DNA of 62,299 nt from Spirochaetes bacterium ADurb.Bin215 (GTDB taxonomy: Bacteria > Spirochaetota > Spirochaetia > Treponematales > Treponemataceae), in contig MWCL01000007.1 in assembly GCA_002070025.1 (NCBI GenBank), positions 1-62,299 of the forward strand, given 5' to 3'. The notes under the pieces were generated by a model, which ran no database searches, was not told the origin of the DNA, and was given only the letters and a program-made list of their open reading frames with translations. The translations under genes and the position numbers were made by a program. Numbering within the stretch: position 1 is the first letter of the stretch; each line of letters starts with the position of its first letter. Below are positions 48,663 to 57,677 of this stretch, one piece after another.

Positions 48663-50342
48663 TTATAATTGATACGAAAACCCGAGCGCCACACGGAAGT
48701 TGTGCCATTTTGGACCATCGTTGTAGTTGTCGTTTTCATACGTCGGGTTGAGCAACAGGTTGTATGCCGTTTCGGCGGATACCGAAAACCCGTTCCAGAC
48801 CCGGTACATGCCGGTAACACCGAACACCAGGGAAGTCTTGAACTGATACCAGGAGGAGTCCGCACGTCCCGGATCGGGACTAATGCCGGCATCGGTTGTT
48901 TTTACCGCGCGTGCAAACAGAACATCATTGTCCGGATTGATCCTTTGCACATGAACTCCGACCGATCCGCGGGAGTGGTACACGGTAAAGCCCGCGTATT
49001 GCGAGTTTCCGCCTGTTCCCATACCGGCACCAATCCATTGTCCGCAATTGGTATACCCCTGTGTTATAATGTGATGGGCATAAAAAGTCGATGGCCAGGA
49101 AAACTGGAAGTCCTGACTCATTTCAACGCTGGTAACTTCCAGAACAAGTTCTCCGCGCAAATCGCTCCGCCACAGCGGAATGGATTTTCTTCCGCCGATG
49201 GTAAACGCATGTGCATGGAAAGGATAACGGAGCAGGGATTCAAGGTTCGTGCTGTAATCGTTTTTTGCCCATTCGGTGTACAGCTCAAGTCCGACGGAGG
49301 GAATGAGATAATCAACCGTAATTGACGCACGCTGATCACGCTCATCAAATCCGGCTGAACTCTCCATAAACGGCCATAACAGGTCGAAAATCGCGCTGGT
49401 ATCCCGGTCGCTCCATTTGGACAACATGGTTCGGTGAAAACCGATGACAAGTTGATGCGAAACGGGAGGAGAATAGGAAACACTCAACCCGGTCAGGAGA
49501 TTTTCGTCATTGGTGTCGTCGGAGTCAAAATAGTCGGACTCGCTGAGCATTCCCCAGAAGGCCCGAGCTTCAAAGGTTCCGAAATCTTTACCAAAAAGCA
49601 GGATCCGGGTTGGCCGCGCGCCGATATCAAACTTAGGATACGGTGGGGCGTTGTTTGAATGTATGAGCGGATTTATACGTGCGGGGCCAAGCCAGATGGA
49701 CTGCGTTCCAAAACCTGCAGTGAGCGTTTTCCATGAATAGCGTATTTCGGAGTCGCCCCAGGACCAGTCATACACGGCATCATCGCCGAAGCGTTGGGGC
49801 GCGTCTATATAGGCAACACCGGGATATCCCCAGACGCCAGCCTTGTCGGTGTAGGGTTGGTTGGCGTAGGCTGCGGCGGGGGATGCAAGATCAAAGGCGG
49901 CATTCTGTGAACAGGCAACAACCGGTTTCAGGGTTGCTTCAAAGCCGTACCCCTCGAACCGTACTCCCGCGGACAGGGACATGTTTGCGCCCCGACCTTG
50001 CCAGAGAAGTCCGTCATTCTGGCCAAGGGGTGCGTTCGAATTGTAGGATGCAAAGAGATCCGGTCCGTAAATTCTGGCATCGATAGCGCCGATGGAGTAG
50101 TGTTCCGCTTTCTTCACACCGGTCCATGGTCCGGTGTCGCCCTCCGGAAGAACGGGTCGGGAATCCGAGAGGGTCCGGAATGAAAGATACGAACGTTCCG
50201 CATTTCCGGTAAGCGCAAGAGTATCATAATACGCTTCCTGATCGGAAAGAAGTACTTCTTGTCCCGTTACGGCAACTGCGGTGAAAAAGAAAACAATGGT
50301 ATAAATGACGCGGATACCGCCCGATGCCGATAGCTTCATCAC
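48663..50342 (-). CDS. Wzi-like outer-membrane capsule assembly protein
   Basis: A 559-residue protein with a signal peptide (IRVIYTIVFFFTAVAVTGQ) and amphipathic strands through the C-terminus (NFRVALGFSYQL), predicted beta barrel. Segments such as IWLGPARINPLIHSNNAPPY, GLELYTEWAKND and the tail region resemble the Wzi family, a surface lectin that anchors capsule polysaccharide. ATGA overlap with ugd. Its presence in an operon with sugar-nucleotide and flippase genes supports surface attachment of the glycan. Confidence 0.72.
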   Translation of the reverse strand: MMKLSASGGIRVIYTIVFFFTAVAVTGQEVLLSDQEAYYDTLALTGNAERSYLSFRTLSDSRPVLPEGDTGPWTGVKKAEHYSIGAIDARIYGPDLFASYNSNAPLGQNDGLLWQGRGANMSLSAGVRFEGYGFEATLKPVVACSQNAAFDLASPAAAYANQPYTDKAGVWGYPGVAYIDAPQRFGDDAVYDWSWGDSEIRYSWKTLTAGFGTQSIWLGPARINPLIHSNNAPPYPKFDIGARPTRILLFGKDFGTFEARAFWGMLSESDYFDSDDTNDENLLTGLSVSYSPPVSHQLVIGFHRTMLSKWSDRDTSAIFDLLWPFMESSAGFDERDQRASITVDYLIPSVGLELYTEWAKNDYSTNLESLLRYPFHAHAFTIGGRKSIPLWRSDLRGELVLEVTSVEMSQDFQFSWPSTFYAHHIITQGYTNCGQWIGAGMGTGGNSQYAGFTVYHSRGSVGVHVQRINPDNDVLFARAVKTTDAGISPDPGRADSSWYQFKTSLVFGVTGMYRVWNGFSVSAETAYNLLLNPTYENDNYNDGPKWHNFRVALGFSYQL

Positions 50343-51676
50343 TGGCCGACTCCGAAGAAGGTAAAGCCTTTTTGTTCAAGGTCTTTTCGTTTGTATACGT
50401 TCCGGAGATCAAAAAAGACCGGTTTGGCGAGAAGTGAGCGCACCCGGTCCAGATCAAGATTCCGGTACTGATTCCATTCAGTCATGAGTACCAGTGCGTC
50501 GGCGTTCTTCATGGTATCATATTCATTTTCGCACCAATGGAGCGAATCCTGTATTGACTCAAGACGCCAGGACGCTTCTTCCCGGGATGCGGGATCGCAG
50601 ACACGGAGGGTTGCGCCCCGGGCAACAAGTTCGGGAAGAATTGAGAGTGCCGGCGCTTCGCGCATGTCGTCGGTATTCGGTTTGAACGCGAGCCCGAGAA
50701 CGGCGATGGTTTTTCCCGTAAGGCTTCCTTTCCCGCCAAGTCCGTTTTCTATCTTTGTCACCATGCGTTCTTTTTGCCGTTCGTTGGCTTCGATCGTTGT
50801 TTCAACGATGGAAAGTGGTTCGGACGCGTCCCGGCCGATCTGGGCCATGGCCCGGGTATCCTTGGGGAAACAGCTTCCGCCGTAACCGGGACCGGGATGC
50901 AGGAATTTTCCGCCGATTCGTCCGTCGCGGCCCATGGCCTTTGCGACATCGAGCACGTTCGCGCCCACTTTCTCGCAAAGATTCGCCACTTCGTTGATAA
51001 AGGTAATCTTTACGGCGAGAAAGGAATTCGATGCGTATTTGATCATCTCGGCGGTCTCGACATTGGTTTCGATAAAGGGAGTTTCATTGATGTACAGGGA
51101 GCGGTATACATCTTTCATGACCGTGCCGGCCTTTTCGGATTCACAGCCGATTACCACACGATCCGGATGCATAAAGTCCTGAACCGCAGAACCTTCCCGC
51201 AAAAACTCGGGATTGGAAACAACATCGAAGGAATGGTCCTGTTTGTCCGCCCGGCGGGCGAGCTCGTCCTGCATCCAGGCACGTACCCGTTTGCCGGTAC
51301 CGATCGGCACGGTACTCTTGTCCACCACTACCTTGTATCCATTCATGGTACGGGCAATTTCCCGGGCTACGGCTTCAACATAGGTAAGGTCGGCGCTGCC
51401 GTCATCGGCGGGTGGAGTTCCCACCGCGATAAAAACGACTTCGCTTGAACGCACGGCAGATGCCATGTCGACGGTAAAGGAAAGACGGCCGGAGGCGACA
51501 TTACGTTTCACAACATCGTCGAGACCGGGCTCATAAATGGGTATCATTCCTTTATTCAGGTTGTCGATTTTTTTCTGGTTGTTGTCCACACAGATAACGG
51601 TATTGCCAAAATCCGCAAGGCACGCACCCGAGACGAGGCCCACATATCCGGTTCCTGCTACTGCTATTGTTGCCAT
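50339..51676 (-). CDS. ugd: UDP-glucose 6-dehydrogenase
   Basis: NAD-dependent oxidation of UDP-glucose to UDP-glucuronate, 445 residues. The N-terminal GTGYVGLVSG, the middle YVEAVAREIARTM and the active-site cysteine in GPGYGGSCFPKDTRA are present, and the C-terminal NAD domain (GLAFKPNTDDMREAPA) is complete. AAGGAG eight bases before ATG 51676, inside the epimerase 3' end (13-base overlap). Supplies the UDP-xylose synthase and UDP-GlcA epimerase of this locus. Confidence 0.95.
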   Translation of the reverse strand: MATIAVAGTGYVGLVSGACLADFGNTVICVDNNQKKIDNLNKGMIPIYEPGLDDVVKRNVASGRLSFTVDMASAVRSSEVVFIAVGTPPADDGSADLTYVEAVAREIARTMNGYKVVVDKSTVPIGTGKRVRAWMQDELARRADKQDHSFDVVSNPEFLREGSAVQDFMHPDRVVIGCESEKAGTVMKDVYRSLYINETPFIETNVETAEMIKYASNSFLAVKITFINEVANLCEKVGANVLDVAKAMGRDGRIGGKFLHPGPGYGGSCFPKDTRAMAQIGRDASEPLSIVETTIEANERQKERMVTKIENGLGGKGSLTGKTIAVLGLAFKPNTDDMREAPALSILPELVARGATLRVCDPASREEASWRLESIQDSLHWCENEYDTMKNADALVLMTEWNQYRNLDLDRVRSLLAKPVFFDLRNVYKRKDLEQKGFTFFGVGQ

Positions 51677-52695
51677 GGTTTTTTCTCCTTGTACCAGTCA
51701 ATAAAGCGCTTGAGACCGGTCTCAAGCGGGGTGTCCGGTTTCCATCCAAAAGCCCGTTCAAGGGCTTCGGTGTCCGCCGAAGTCATGTATACGTCACCGT
51801 CCTGCATGGGAAGGTAATTCTTTTTAGCCGTTTTGCCCAGATACTCCTCGATGAGACTGATAAACCGTTCAAGGCGTTCCGGATGGGCGTTACCGATATT
51901 GTAGACCCTGAAAGGCGCGGCGGAACGATCGGGGAGGGGTGTCCTGGGGGAAAAATCCGGATCCGGAGCAGCGGGCTTGTCTGCTATGAGCACGATCGCC
52001 CGTACTACATCGTCGATATAGGTAAAATCGCGCAGAAGATCGCCGTTATTGTACACATCAATCGGACGATCCTGCATGATGGCGTTCGCAAATTTGAAAT
52101 ACGCCATATCGGGACGGCCGAGCGGTCCGTACACGGTAAAAAATCGAAGCCCGGTTACCGGCAAATTATAAAGATGGCTGTAGGTATGGGCCATGAGTTC
52201 ATTGGAGCGTTTTGTGGCGGCGTACATGCTCACCGGATGGTCACAGCGGTCCTGTTCGCTGAACGCATCCGAACGGTTAAGACCGTAAACCGAGGAACTG
52301 GACGCGTACACCAGATGGGACGGCGGATGGTTCCTGCAGGCCTCAAGTATCGAAAGAAACCCGGCTATGTTGCTCGAAATATAGGCGCCCGGATTTTCAA
52401 TGCTGTACCGGACACCGGCCTGTGCTGCCAGATGAATGACGATATCGAACTGCTTCCGGGCAAAAAGGGAGTCTACAAGAGCAGTATCCTCAAGTTCTCC
52501 CCGGATGAATTCCCATCGCGACGCGGAATTTTCAGCGGCGGTCTTTTCAACAAGCGCCAGACGTTCTTCTTTCAAATCAGTGGGGTAGTAGTCGTTTACC
52601 GAATCAAGACCGGTAACCGTGTGACCCGCACGCAACAACTCGCACGCGGTAAAGCAACCGATAAAACCGGCGCAGCCGGTAACCAGATAGTTCAC
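51664..52695 (-). CDS. UDP-glucuronate 4-epimerase
   Basis: SDR-family epimerase of 343 residues: NAD site TGCAGFIGCF, LAAQAGVRYSIENP, and catalytic SMYAATKRSNE (YxxxK). The PGAYISSNIAGFLSILEACR and FTVYGPLGRPDMAYFKF stretches are characteristic of the epimerases that make UDP-galacturonate from UDP-glucuronate. Next to ugd, it would give a galacturonate donor in addition to xylose. ATGA overlap with manC. Confidence 0.88.
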   Translation of the reverse strand: MNYLVTGCAGFIGCFTACELLRAGHTVTGLDSVNDYYPTDLKEERLALVEKTAAENSASRWEFIRGELEDTALVDSLFARKQFDIVIHLAAQAGVRYSIENPGAYISSNIAGFLSILEACRNHPPSHLVYASSSSVYGLNRSDAFSEQDRCDHPVSMYAATKRSNELMAHTYSHLYNLPVTGLRFFTVYGPLGRPDMAYFKFANAIMQDRPIDVYNNGDLLRDFTYIDDVVRAIVLIADKPAAPDPDFSPRTPLPDRSAAPFRVYNIGNAHPERLERFISLIEEYLGKTAKKNYLPMQDGDVYMTSADTEALERAFGWKPDTPLETGLKRFIDWYKEKKPWQQ

Positions 52696-53801
52696 AGTGC
52701 ATCCTTGTCGCGCAACCCGGCAAGTGCTTCTTTAACGAGTTCCGTTTGACCTTTCCTGGCGATAAACGCCTTGCCGTCGCGGATTATCACGACAAGGTCA
52801 TCCGTGCCGCAGAGGGCGACCGGAATGTCGGATTTGACGTAACACCCCGGCGCGTTCACCAGGGAAGCGTTGCCGGCTTCAGGTTCAAGGTAGTTGATCA
52901 GCGAGTCCCAGGAGCCGACATCGTCCCAGTCAAAACGCGCGAGAACCGATACGGACCGTTCGCATTTTTCGCTTACTGCGTAGTCAATGGATACGGAGGG
53001 TGTCGCCTCGTAGGCGGCAAGCACGCCATCATGGGGTTCCATTACCCTGACACCCTGTACCGTACGGTATTCGGGCGTTATCGGACGGGAAAACGCACTG
53101 GCGATGCCAGGCGCGTGTTTTTCAAGTTCTTCGAGCAGAAAATCGCAGCGGAATGCGTAGAGACCGGAGTTCCAGTACGCGTTGCCCTCCTCGATATAGC
53201 GGCGGGCGGTCTGTTCATCGGGTTTTTCACGGAAGGCCGCGGCTTCAAAAACAGTGGCGCCGTTGCCGGACGGTCCTTCGAGCGAGCGTCCAGCCGTTAT
53301 ATACCCGTACCCGGTTGAAGGGTATCGTGGCTCAATCGCAAACGATACAAGATTTCGCCGGGCGGTGAACCATGAGGCGGCTTCAACATCCCGGATAAAG
53401 ATTTCGGTATTTCCGATTACATGATCACTGGCCATGAGGAGCAAGGAAGTTTCACCGCCGGGAGACTGCGTTTCAAGCATCCGTGAAAGCCATGCAGCGG
53501 CGGGAGCCGTATTTTTCCCGAAGGGTTCTCCCATGACAACCGTCTTGCCCGGAAGATCCGGAAGGTTGTTCCGTTCGGCAAGATCGACAATATCTTCGAG
53601 AACAAGATCTGACCAGGTACTTCGGGTAATGATATAAATGTTTCCGGGAACGTTCAGTGACCAGGCTCGTTCAAGCGCACTCTGCAGGAAACTCTTGTTC
53701 CCGGCAACACGCAGGAACTGTTTGGGACGGGATTCGGTAGAAAACGGCCACAGACGTTCACCGACTCCCCCGGCGAGAATGAGTACATCGGTACACATCA
53801 T
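52692..53801 (-). CDS. manC: Mannose-1-phosphate guanylyltransferase
   Basis: GDP-mannose synthesis, 369 residues. The nucleotide site LAGGVGERLWPFS with SRPKQFL, FGKNTAPAAAWL and YPSTGYGYI are typical. It lacks the C-terminal phosphomannose isomerase (cupin) domain of bifunctional ManC, so isomerase must come from elsewhere. Overlaps by ATGA with the regulator gene upstream and the epimerase gene downstream. Provides mannose (or a deoxyhexose derived from it) for the glycan. Confidence 0.92.
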   Translation of the reverse strand: MMCTDVLILAGGVGERLWPFSTESRPKQFLRVAGNKSFLQSALERAWSLNVPGNIYIITRSTWSDLVLEDIVDLAERNNLPDLPGKTVVMGEPFGKNTAPAAAWLSRMLETQSPGGETSLLLMASDHVIGNTEIFIRDVEAASWFTARRNLVSFAIEPRYPSTGYGYITAGRSLEGPSGNGATVFEAAAFREKPDEQTARRYIEEGNAYWNSGLYAFRCDFLLEELEKHAPGIASAFSRPITPEYRTVQGVRVMEPHDGVLAAYEATPSVSIDYAVSEKCERSVSVLARFDWDDVGSWDSLINYLEPEAGNASLVNAPGCYVKSDIPVALCGTDDLVVIIRDGKAFIARKGQTELVKEALAGLRDKDAL

Positions 53802-54334
53802 GCATCCTCCCTGAAAAGATTCCGTATGTACACACAGCGGGACTCGGGCAGCGCATTCAGGTTTTCGGATATTGCTTCTGATACAAACACAAAACTCTCC
53901 TCGGGAATATCGGCGGTGAGGGTTACAAGATGAAAATCCATGCCAAACCGGCCCGCGGCATATTCAACAATAAACGAGATATCGCTTTCTCCCAGCATGA
54001 CCAGTGCGGTGTACCCGCATCCTGACGCTTTTTCCGCAAGCGACAACACCGCTTCCTTGTACACAACAACCTGCTTCATGGTTCGTTTCAAATAGCGGTA
54101 TGTACGTTTCGCCAGCTCATTCATGCCGTCCGGAGTCAGAACATAGGTAACGTTCCGCGCTGAAACCTTCTTCATGACGATAAGCCCCTTGTGCGTTAAG
54201 CGCTTTACGAGAACATTCGTCATGCCAAGGGACATATCTATAGCCCGGGACAAGTCGCGTTGACTGATTTCCTTTTTTTGTCCGGCGTATTCGTGGATGG
54301 TATTAAGTAACAGCAATTCAGAATCATGTTCCAT
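53798..54334 (-). CDS. Winged-helix regulator of the glycan operon
   Basis: A 178-residue protein with an N-terminal winged helix-turn-helix (residues 5-80: KEISQRDLSRAIDMSLGMTN as the recognition segment, then a basic wing), like MarR-type EPS-associated regulators. The C-terminal half (about 85-178) has alternating strands and helices and may bind an effector. It is the first gene of the 11-gene operon, and a perfect 19-base palindrome lies directly before its ATG, so it probably regulates its own operon. No Shine-Dalgarno is seen. Confidence 0.75.
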   Translation of the reverse strand: MEHDSELLLLNTIHEYAGQKKEISQRDLSRAIDMSLGMTNVLVKRLTHKGLIVMKKVSARNVTYVLTPDGMNELAKRTYRYLKRTMKQVVVYKEAVLSLAEKASGCGYTALVMLGESDISFIVEYAAGRFGMDFHLVTLTADIPEESFVFVSEAISENLNALPESRCVYIRNLFREDA

Positions 54335-54336
54335 GT

Positions 54337-54355
54337 CTGTTCAACGTATGAACAG
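54337..54355. promoter_or_regulatory. Palindromic operator candidate
   Basis: CTGTTCAACGTATGAACAG: arms CTGTTCA and TGAACAG are perfectly complementary, spaced by five bases. It begins two bases upstream of the start codon of the minus-strand regulator gene. At this place a bound repressor would block initiation of the operon. As RNA it could instead form a hairpin at the ribosome site. Confidence 0.55.
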
Positions 54356-54391
54356 AGTACCATAGCTATCCGGTTATTACAATAGAAATGG

Positions 54392-54420
54392 TTACAAAAG
54401 CTCGGGCGATGTGTTATGCT
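54392..54420 (+). promoter_or_regulatory. Promoter of the aminotransferase gene
   Basis: TTACAA (54392-54397), 17 bases, TATGCT (54415-54420) with TGT before it (extended -10). Leader of about 25 bases to ATG 54452, with AAGGAG six bases upstream of it. Confidence 0.45.
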
Positions 54421-54451
54421 TGAGGTATACAAATTTATCAAGGAGCATTCC

Positions 54452-55654
54452 ATGCCAGTTGCACCACACATCAGTGATTTCATGGCTTCTTCATCGTTTA
54501 TACGCAAAATGTTCGAGGAAGGCATGCAGCTCAAACAACAGTACGGCGCCGACAAGGTGTTCGATTTCAGCATTGGTAATCCGGATCTCGAGCCCCCGGC
54601 AAAAATTAACGAAATGCTCCGCGAACTCGGCGAATCACACGAAAGCCGTCTGCACGCCTACATGCCCAACGCCGGCTATCCTGAAACCAGGAAGGCCATG
54701 GCGGAAAAGGTTTCAGGGGAACAGGGCGTTGAAATTCCTTTTACCCACATCGTCATGGGCTGCGGAGCCGCCGGTGCGATGAACTCGGTGCTCAAGGCCA
54801 TTCTTTCTCCGGGAGACGAGGTTCTGGTAAGCGCTCCCTATTTTGTTGAATACGGGCAGTATGTGCGCAATCACGGGGGCACTCTGGTTACCGTTCCTGC
54901 CCGGGAAGACTTCTCTCTCGATATTGCGGCAATTGGAGCAGCGTTGAACGGTAAAACCGCCGCAATTATCATCAACTCACCGAATAACCCTACCGGAAAA
55001 ATATACTCGTCCGACGAAATGGAACAACTTGGCAAGACGCTGGAAGCGCACCGCGCAACTTGCGGCAGAACGGTCATGATCATCTCGGATGAGCCCTACC
55101 GTGAAATAACGTATAACGGAAAAACCGTATCTCCCATCTTTCCCTGGTGGAAGGACACGGTTGTCGTCAGTTCTTTCGCAAAAAATCTCAGCCTCCCGGG
55201 AGAACGGATCGGATATACGGCAATTTGCCCTGACGCGGAGAACTCGCTTGAACTTGCGGAGGCAGTTGCCTATACCACAAGAATTCTCGGCTTTGTAAAT
55301 GCACCGGCTACCTTCCAGCGAATTGTCGCCGCCTGCTGGAAAGAATCGGTTGATTACAGCGTATATGAAAAGCGTCGTGAAATCCTCATGGAAATCCTTG
55401 ATGCCGCGGGAATTCCCTTTTTAACCCCTGAAGGCGCCTTCTATCTTTTTTGCCGCGTTCCTGAAAGAAAGCACACGACAGGCGAGGCAGGAGATGATGC
55501 CGCATTCTGTGATCACCTGAAAAAGTACCGGATTCTTGCCGTCCCCGGACGGGGTTTCGGGAAAGCCGGATGGATCCGGCTCGCATACTGTATTTCCGAA
55601 CGGAGTATAGCCCTTTCACGGGATGCTTTTATCCAGGCCGGATCCGCCTGGTAA
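54452..55654 (+). CDS. Class I pyridoxal-phosphate aminotransferase (AspB-like)
   Basis: A 400-residue fold-type-I aminotransferase. Seen: SIGNPDLEPPAKI, YMPNAGYPETRKAMAEKV, MGCGAAGAMNSVLKAIL (cofactor binding), NSPNNPTGKIYS, SDEPYREITYN, and the PLP lysine in SSFAKNLSLPGERIGY. AAGGAG before ATG 54452 sets the start; the upstream 12 codons are rejected. Probably aspartate or aromatic amino acid transamination; exact substrate cannot be told. glgA follows with a 16-base gap. Confidence 0.85.
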   Translation: MPVAPHISDFMASSSFIRKMFEEGMQLKQQYGADKVFDFSIGNPDLEPPAKINEMLRELGESHESRLHAYMPNAGYPETRKAMAEKVSGEQGVEIPFTHIVMGCGAAGAMNSVLKAILSPGDEVLVSAPYFVEYGQYVRNHGGTLVTVPAREDFSLDIAAIGAALNGKTAAIIINSPNNPTGKIYSSDEMEQLGKTLEAHRATCGRTVMIISDEPYREITYNGKTVSPIFPWWKDTVVVSSFAKNLSLPGERIGYTAICPDAENSLELAEAVAYTTRILGFVNAPATFQRIVAACWKESVDYSVYEKRREILMEILDAAGIPFLTPEGAFYLFCRVPERKHTTGEAGDDAAFCDHLKKYRILAVPGRGFGKAGWIRLAYCISERSIALSRDAFIQAGSAW

Positions 55655-55670
55655 GCCAAGGAGGCTTTCG

Positions 55671-57140
55671 TTGAATATTCTTATGGTTACAAGCGAAGCA
55701 GTCCCTTTTGCGAAAACCGGCGGTCTCGCCGACGCCGTTTCCGCGTTGTCTGTCGCGCTTTCAAAACTCGGACATGATGTCCGTGTTGTGTTGCCGAGAT
55801 ATTACCGGATTGACCGGAACAAACTTGAACACGTGAGCGGTCCTATGGGCGTACACTGCGGATATCAGGAAATATGGACCGGTGTGTATTCTGCCGTATT
55901 ACCCGATTCCACCGTTCCGGTGTATTTCATCGACCATGAACAAAGCTATGGCCGCGACGGCATTTACGGCATTCCCGAGGAACCGGATTTTAACGACAAC
56001 CCCCAGCGTTTTTCTCTACTGGGCCACGCGGCGCTGCAGCTCTGCCGTAAAATCGGCTGGATGCCGGACATCGTTCATGCCCATGACTGGGCGGCCGCGC
56101 TTGCGCCCATCCTGCTCAAATTTCATGAGGCATACAGCGATTTTTCCGCTACTGCCAGTGTTTTTACCATACATAACATCGGCTATCAGGGCATATACGG
56201 AAAACACCTGTATCCGCACACGGCATTGAGCTGGGACAATTTTTACGCCGCGGGATTTGAGGACTGGGACCGCATGAATTTTCTCAAAGCGGCGCTTGTA
56301 TCCTCGGACAAACTGACAACCGTTTCACCAACCTATGCGAAGGAAATACAACGTCCCGAATACGGTTTCCGCATGGACGGCATTCTCCGCTATCGTAGTT
56401 CCGATCTCACCGGTATTCTCAACGGGGTAGATACCGGGACATGGAATCCCGGAAAAGACAAACTCATTCCCGTAAAATACACCGCAAAAACCATTGAAAA
56501 GAAAGCCGAGAACAAGAAAGCGCTCCAAAAACGTATGGGACTTCCACAAAACCCCGATGTTCCCCTCATTGGTATGGTTACCCGTCTTGCTGACCAGAAG
56601 GGGGTATCGGAACTCTTCGGACCATCCTACGGGTCGGCTCACCGGATTTGTACTGAAATTGACTTGCAAATGGTAGTACTCGGTTCGGGAGAACCCTGGT
56701 GCGAACAAGAACTTTCAACACTGAATCACACGCTCCCCAATTTCAGCGCATACATCGGCTATGACGATTCGCTGAGCCATCTAATAGAAGCGGGCGCCGA
56801 TTTCTTTCTCATGCCCTCGCGGTATGAACCTTGCGGATTGAACCAGATGTACTCGCTGATGTACGGAACCATACCGATTGTGCGGAAAACCGGTGGCCTT
56901 GTTGATACCGTGGAAAATTACAACGAACAGACAGGCGAGGGAACCGGCTTCATTCTTGATCATCTTACACCGCAGAGTATCTATGATACTGTTGGATGGG
57001 CTGCATACGCCTGGTACAACAAGCGGGATCATGTGCGCGAAATGCAGATTCGTGGAATGAACAAGAAGTTTGGATGGGACGTATCCGCGAAGCAGTATGA
57101 AGATGTATATAAAAATGCACTACTAGACAAGAAAAGATAA
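55671..57140 (+). CDS. glgA: Glycogen synthase (ADP-glucose type)
   Basis: GT5-family synthase of 489 residues that elongates glycogen from ADP-glucose, the product of GlgC. The N-terminal ILMVTSEAVPFAKTGGLADAV has the KTGGL donor motif; IVHAHDWAAAL, YDDSLSHLIEAGADFFLMPS, RYEPCGLNQMYSLMYGTIPI and KTGGLVDTV are in the C-terminal domain. The start is TTG 55671, with AAGGAGG six bases upstream; the frame opens earlier at 55623 inside the aminotransferase gene. A DUF2062-like gene follows. Confidence 0.93.
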   Translation: MNILMVTSEAVPFAKTGGLADAVSALSVALSKLGHDVRVVLPRYYRIDRNKLEHVSGPMGVHCGYQEIWTGVYSAVLPDSTVPVYFIDHEQSYGRDGIYGIPEEPDFNDNPQRFSLLGHAALQLCRKIGWMPDIVHAHDWAAALAPILLKFHEAYSDFSATASVFTIHNIGYQGIYGKHLYPHTALSWDNFYAAGFEDWDRMNFLKAALVSSDKLTTVSPTYAKEIQRPEYGFRMDGILRYRSSDLTGILNGVDTGTWNPGKDKLIPVKYTAKTIEKKAENKKALQKRMGLPQNPDVPLIGMVTRLADQKGVSELFGPSYGSAHRICTEIDLQMVVLGSGEPWCEQELSTLNHTLPNFSAYIGYDDSLSHLIEAGADFFLMPSRYEPCGLNQMYSLMYGTIPIVRKTGGLVDTVENYNEQTGEGTGFILDHLTPQSIYDTVGWAAYAWYNKRDHVREMQIRGMNKKFGWDVSAKQYEDVYKNALLDKKR

Positions 57141-57152
57141 TGGAGGTTTGAG

Positions 57153-57677
57153 ATGTTCAAGTATCTGATGCGGTTTATCAAGGCTCTTAACGCCAATTCC
57201 CATCCGGGAGATATCGCACACGCGGTTGCCCTCGGACTGTTACTGGCGCTGGTACCCAAAGGGAACCTATTATGGCCATTCCTGTTCATACTCGCCATGT
57301 TTATCCGCATGAACAAGGGTGCTTTTTTTCTTTCTTTCATTCTTTTCTCGTTCATTGTACCGTTCGCCGACGTACCGGTGGAACGGTTCGGAAATCTGGT
57401 TCTCTCGCTTCCGCCGCTCCAGCCGGTTTTCACCCAACTGTACCAGACACCCTTTATCGGTTTGACCCGGTTCAACAATACCATGGTTGCCGGATCATTT
57501 ACCGCGGGAGTTCTTGCCTACCTTCCCGTCTATCTGCTGGTGAGAATTCTGTTGTCTGTATACCGCAAAAAACTGCAGCCGCTCATAACCAACAGCAAGC
57601 TGTATAAACTGTTTACACGGATTCCCCTTATCAAAAAAATCACCGACATGTCGGGAATCGGAGGAATGCATTTATGA
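57153..57677 (+). CDS. TIGR03546-family membrane protein (DUF2062-like)
   Basis: Small 174-residue membrane protein with several hydrophobic segments (about 24-45, 45-75, 118-142). HPGDIAHAVALGLLLALVPKGNL resembles DUF2062-type proteins, and the pair with the next gene matches the TIGR03546/TIGR03545 association described for spirochaetes and some gammaproteobacteria. Function unknown. GGAGG six bases before the ATG; ATGA overlap with the next gene. Confidence 0.75.
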   Translation: MFKYLMRFIKALNANSHPGDIAHAVALGLLLALVPKGNLLWPFLFILAMFIRMNKGAFFLSFILFSFIVPFADVPVERFGNLVLSLPPLQPVFTQLYQTPFIGLTRFNNTMVAGSFTAGVLAYLPVYLLVRILLSVYRKKLQPLITNSKLYKLFTRIPLIKKITDMSGIGGMHL

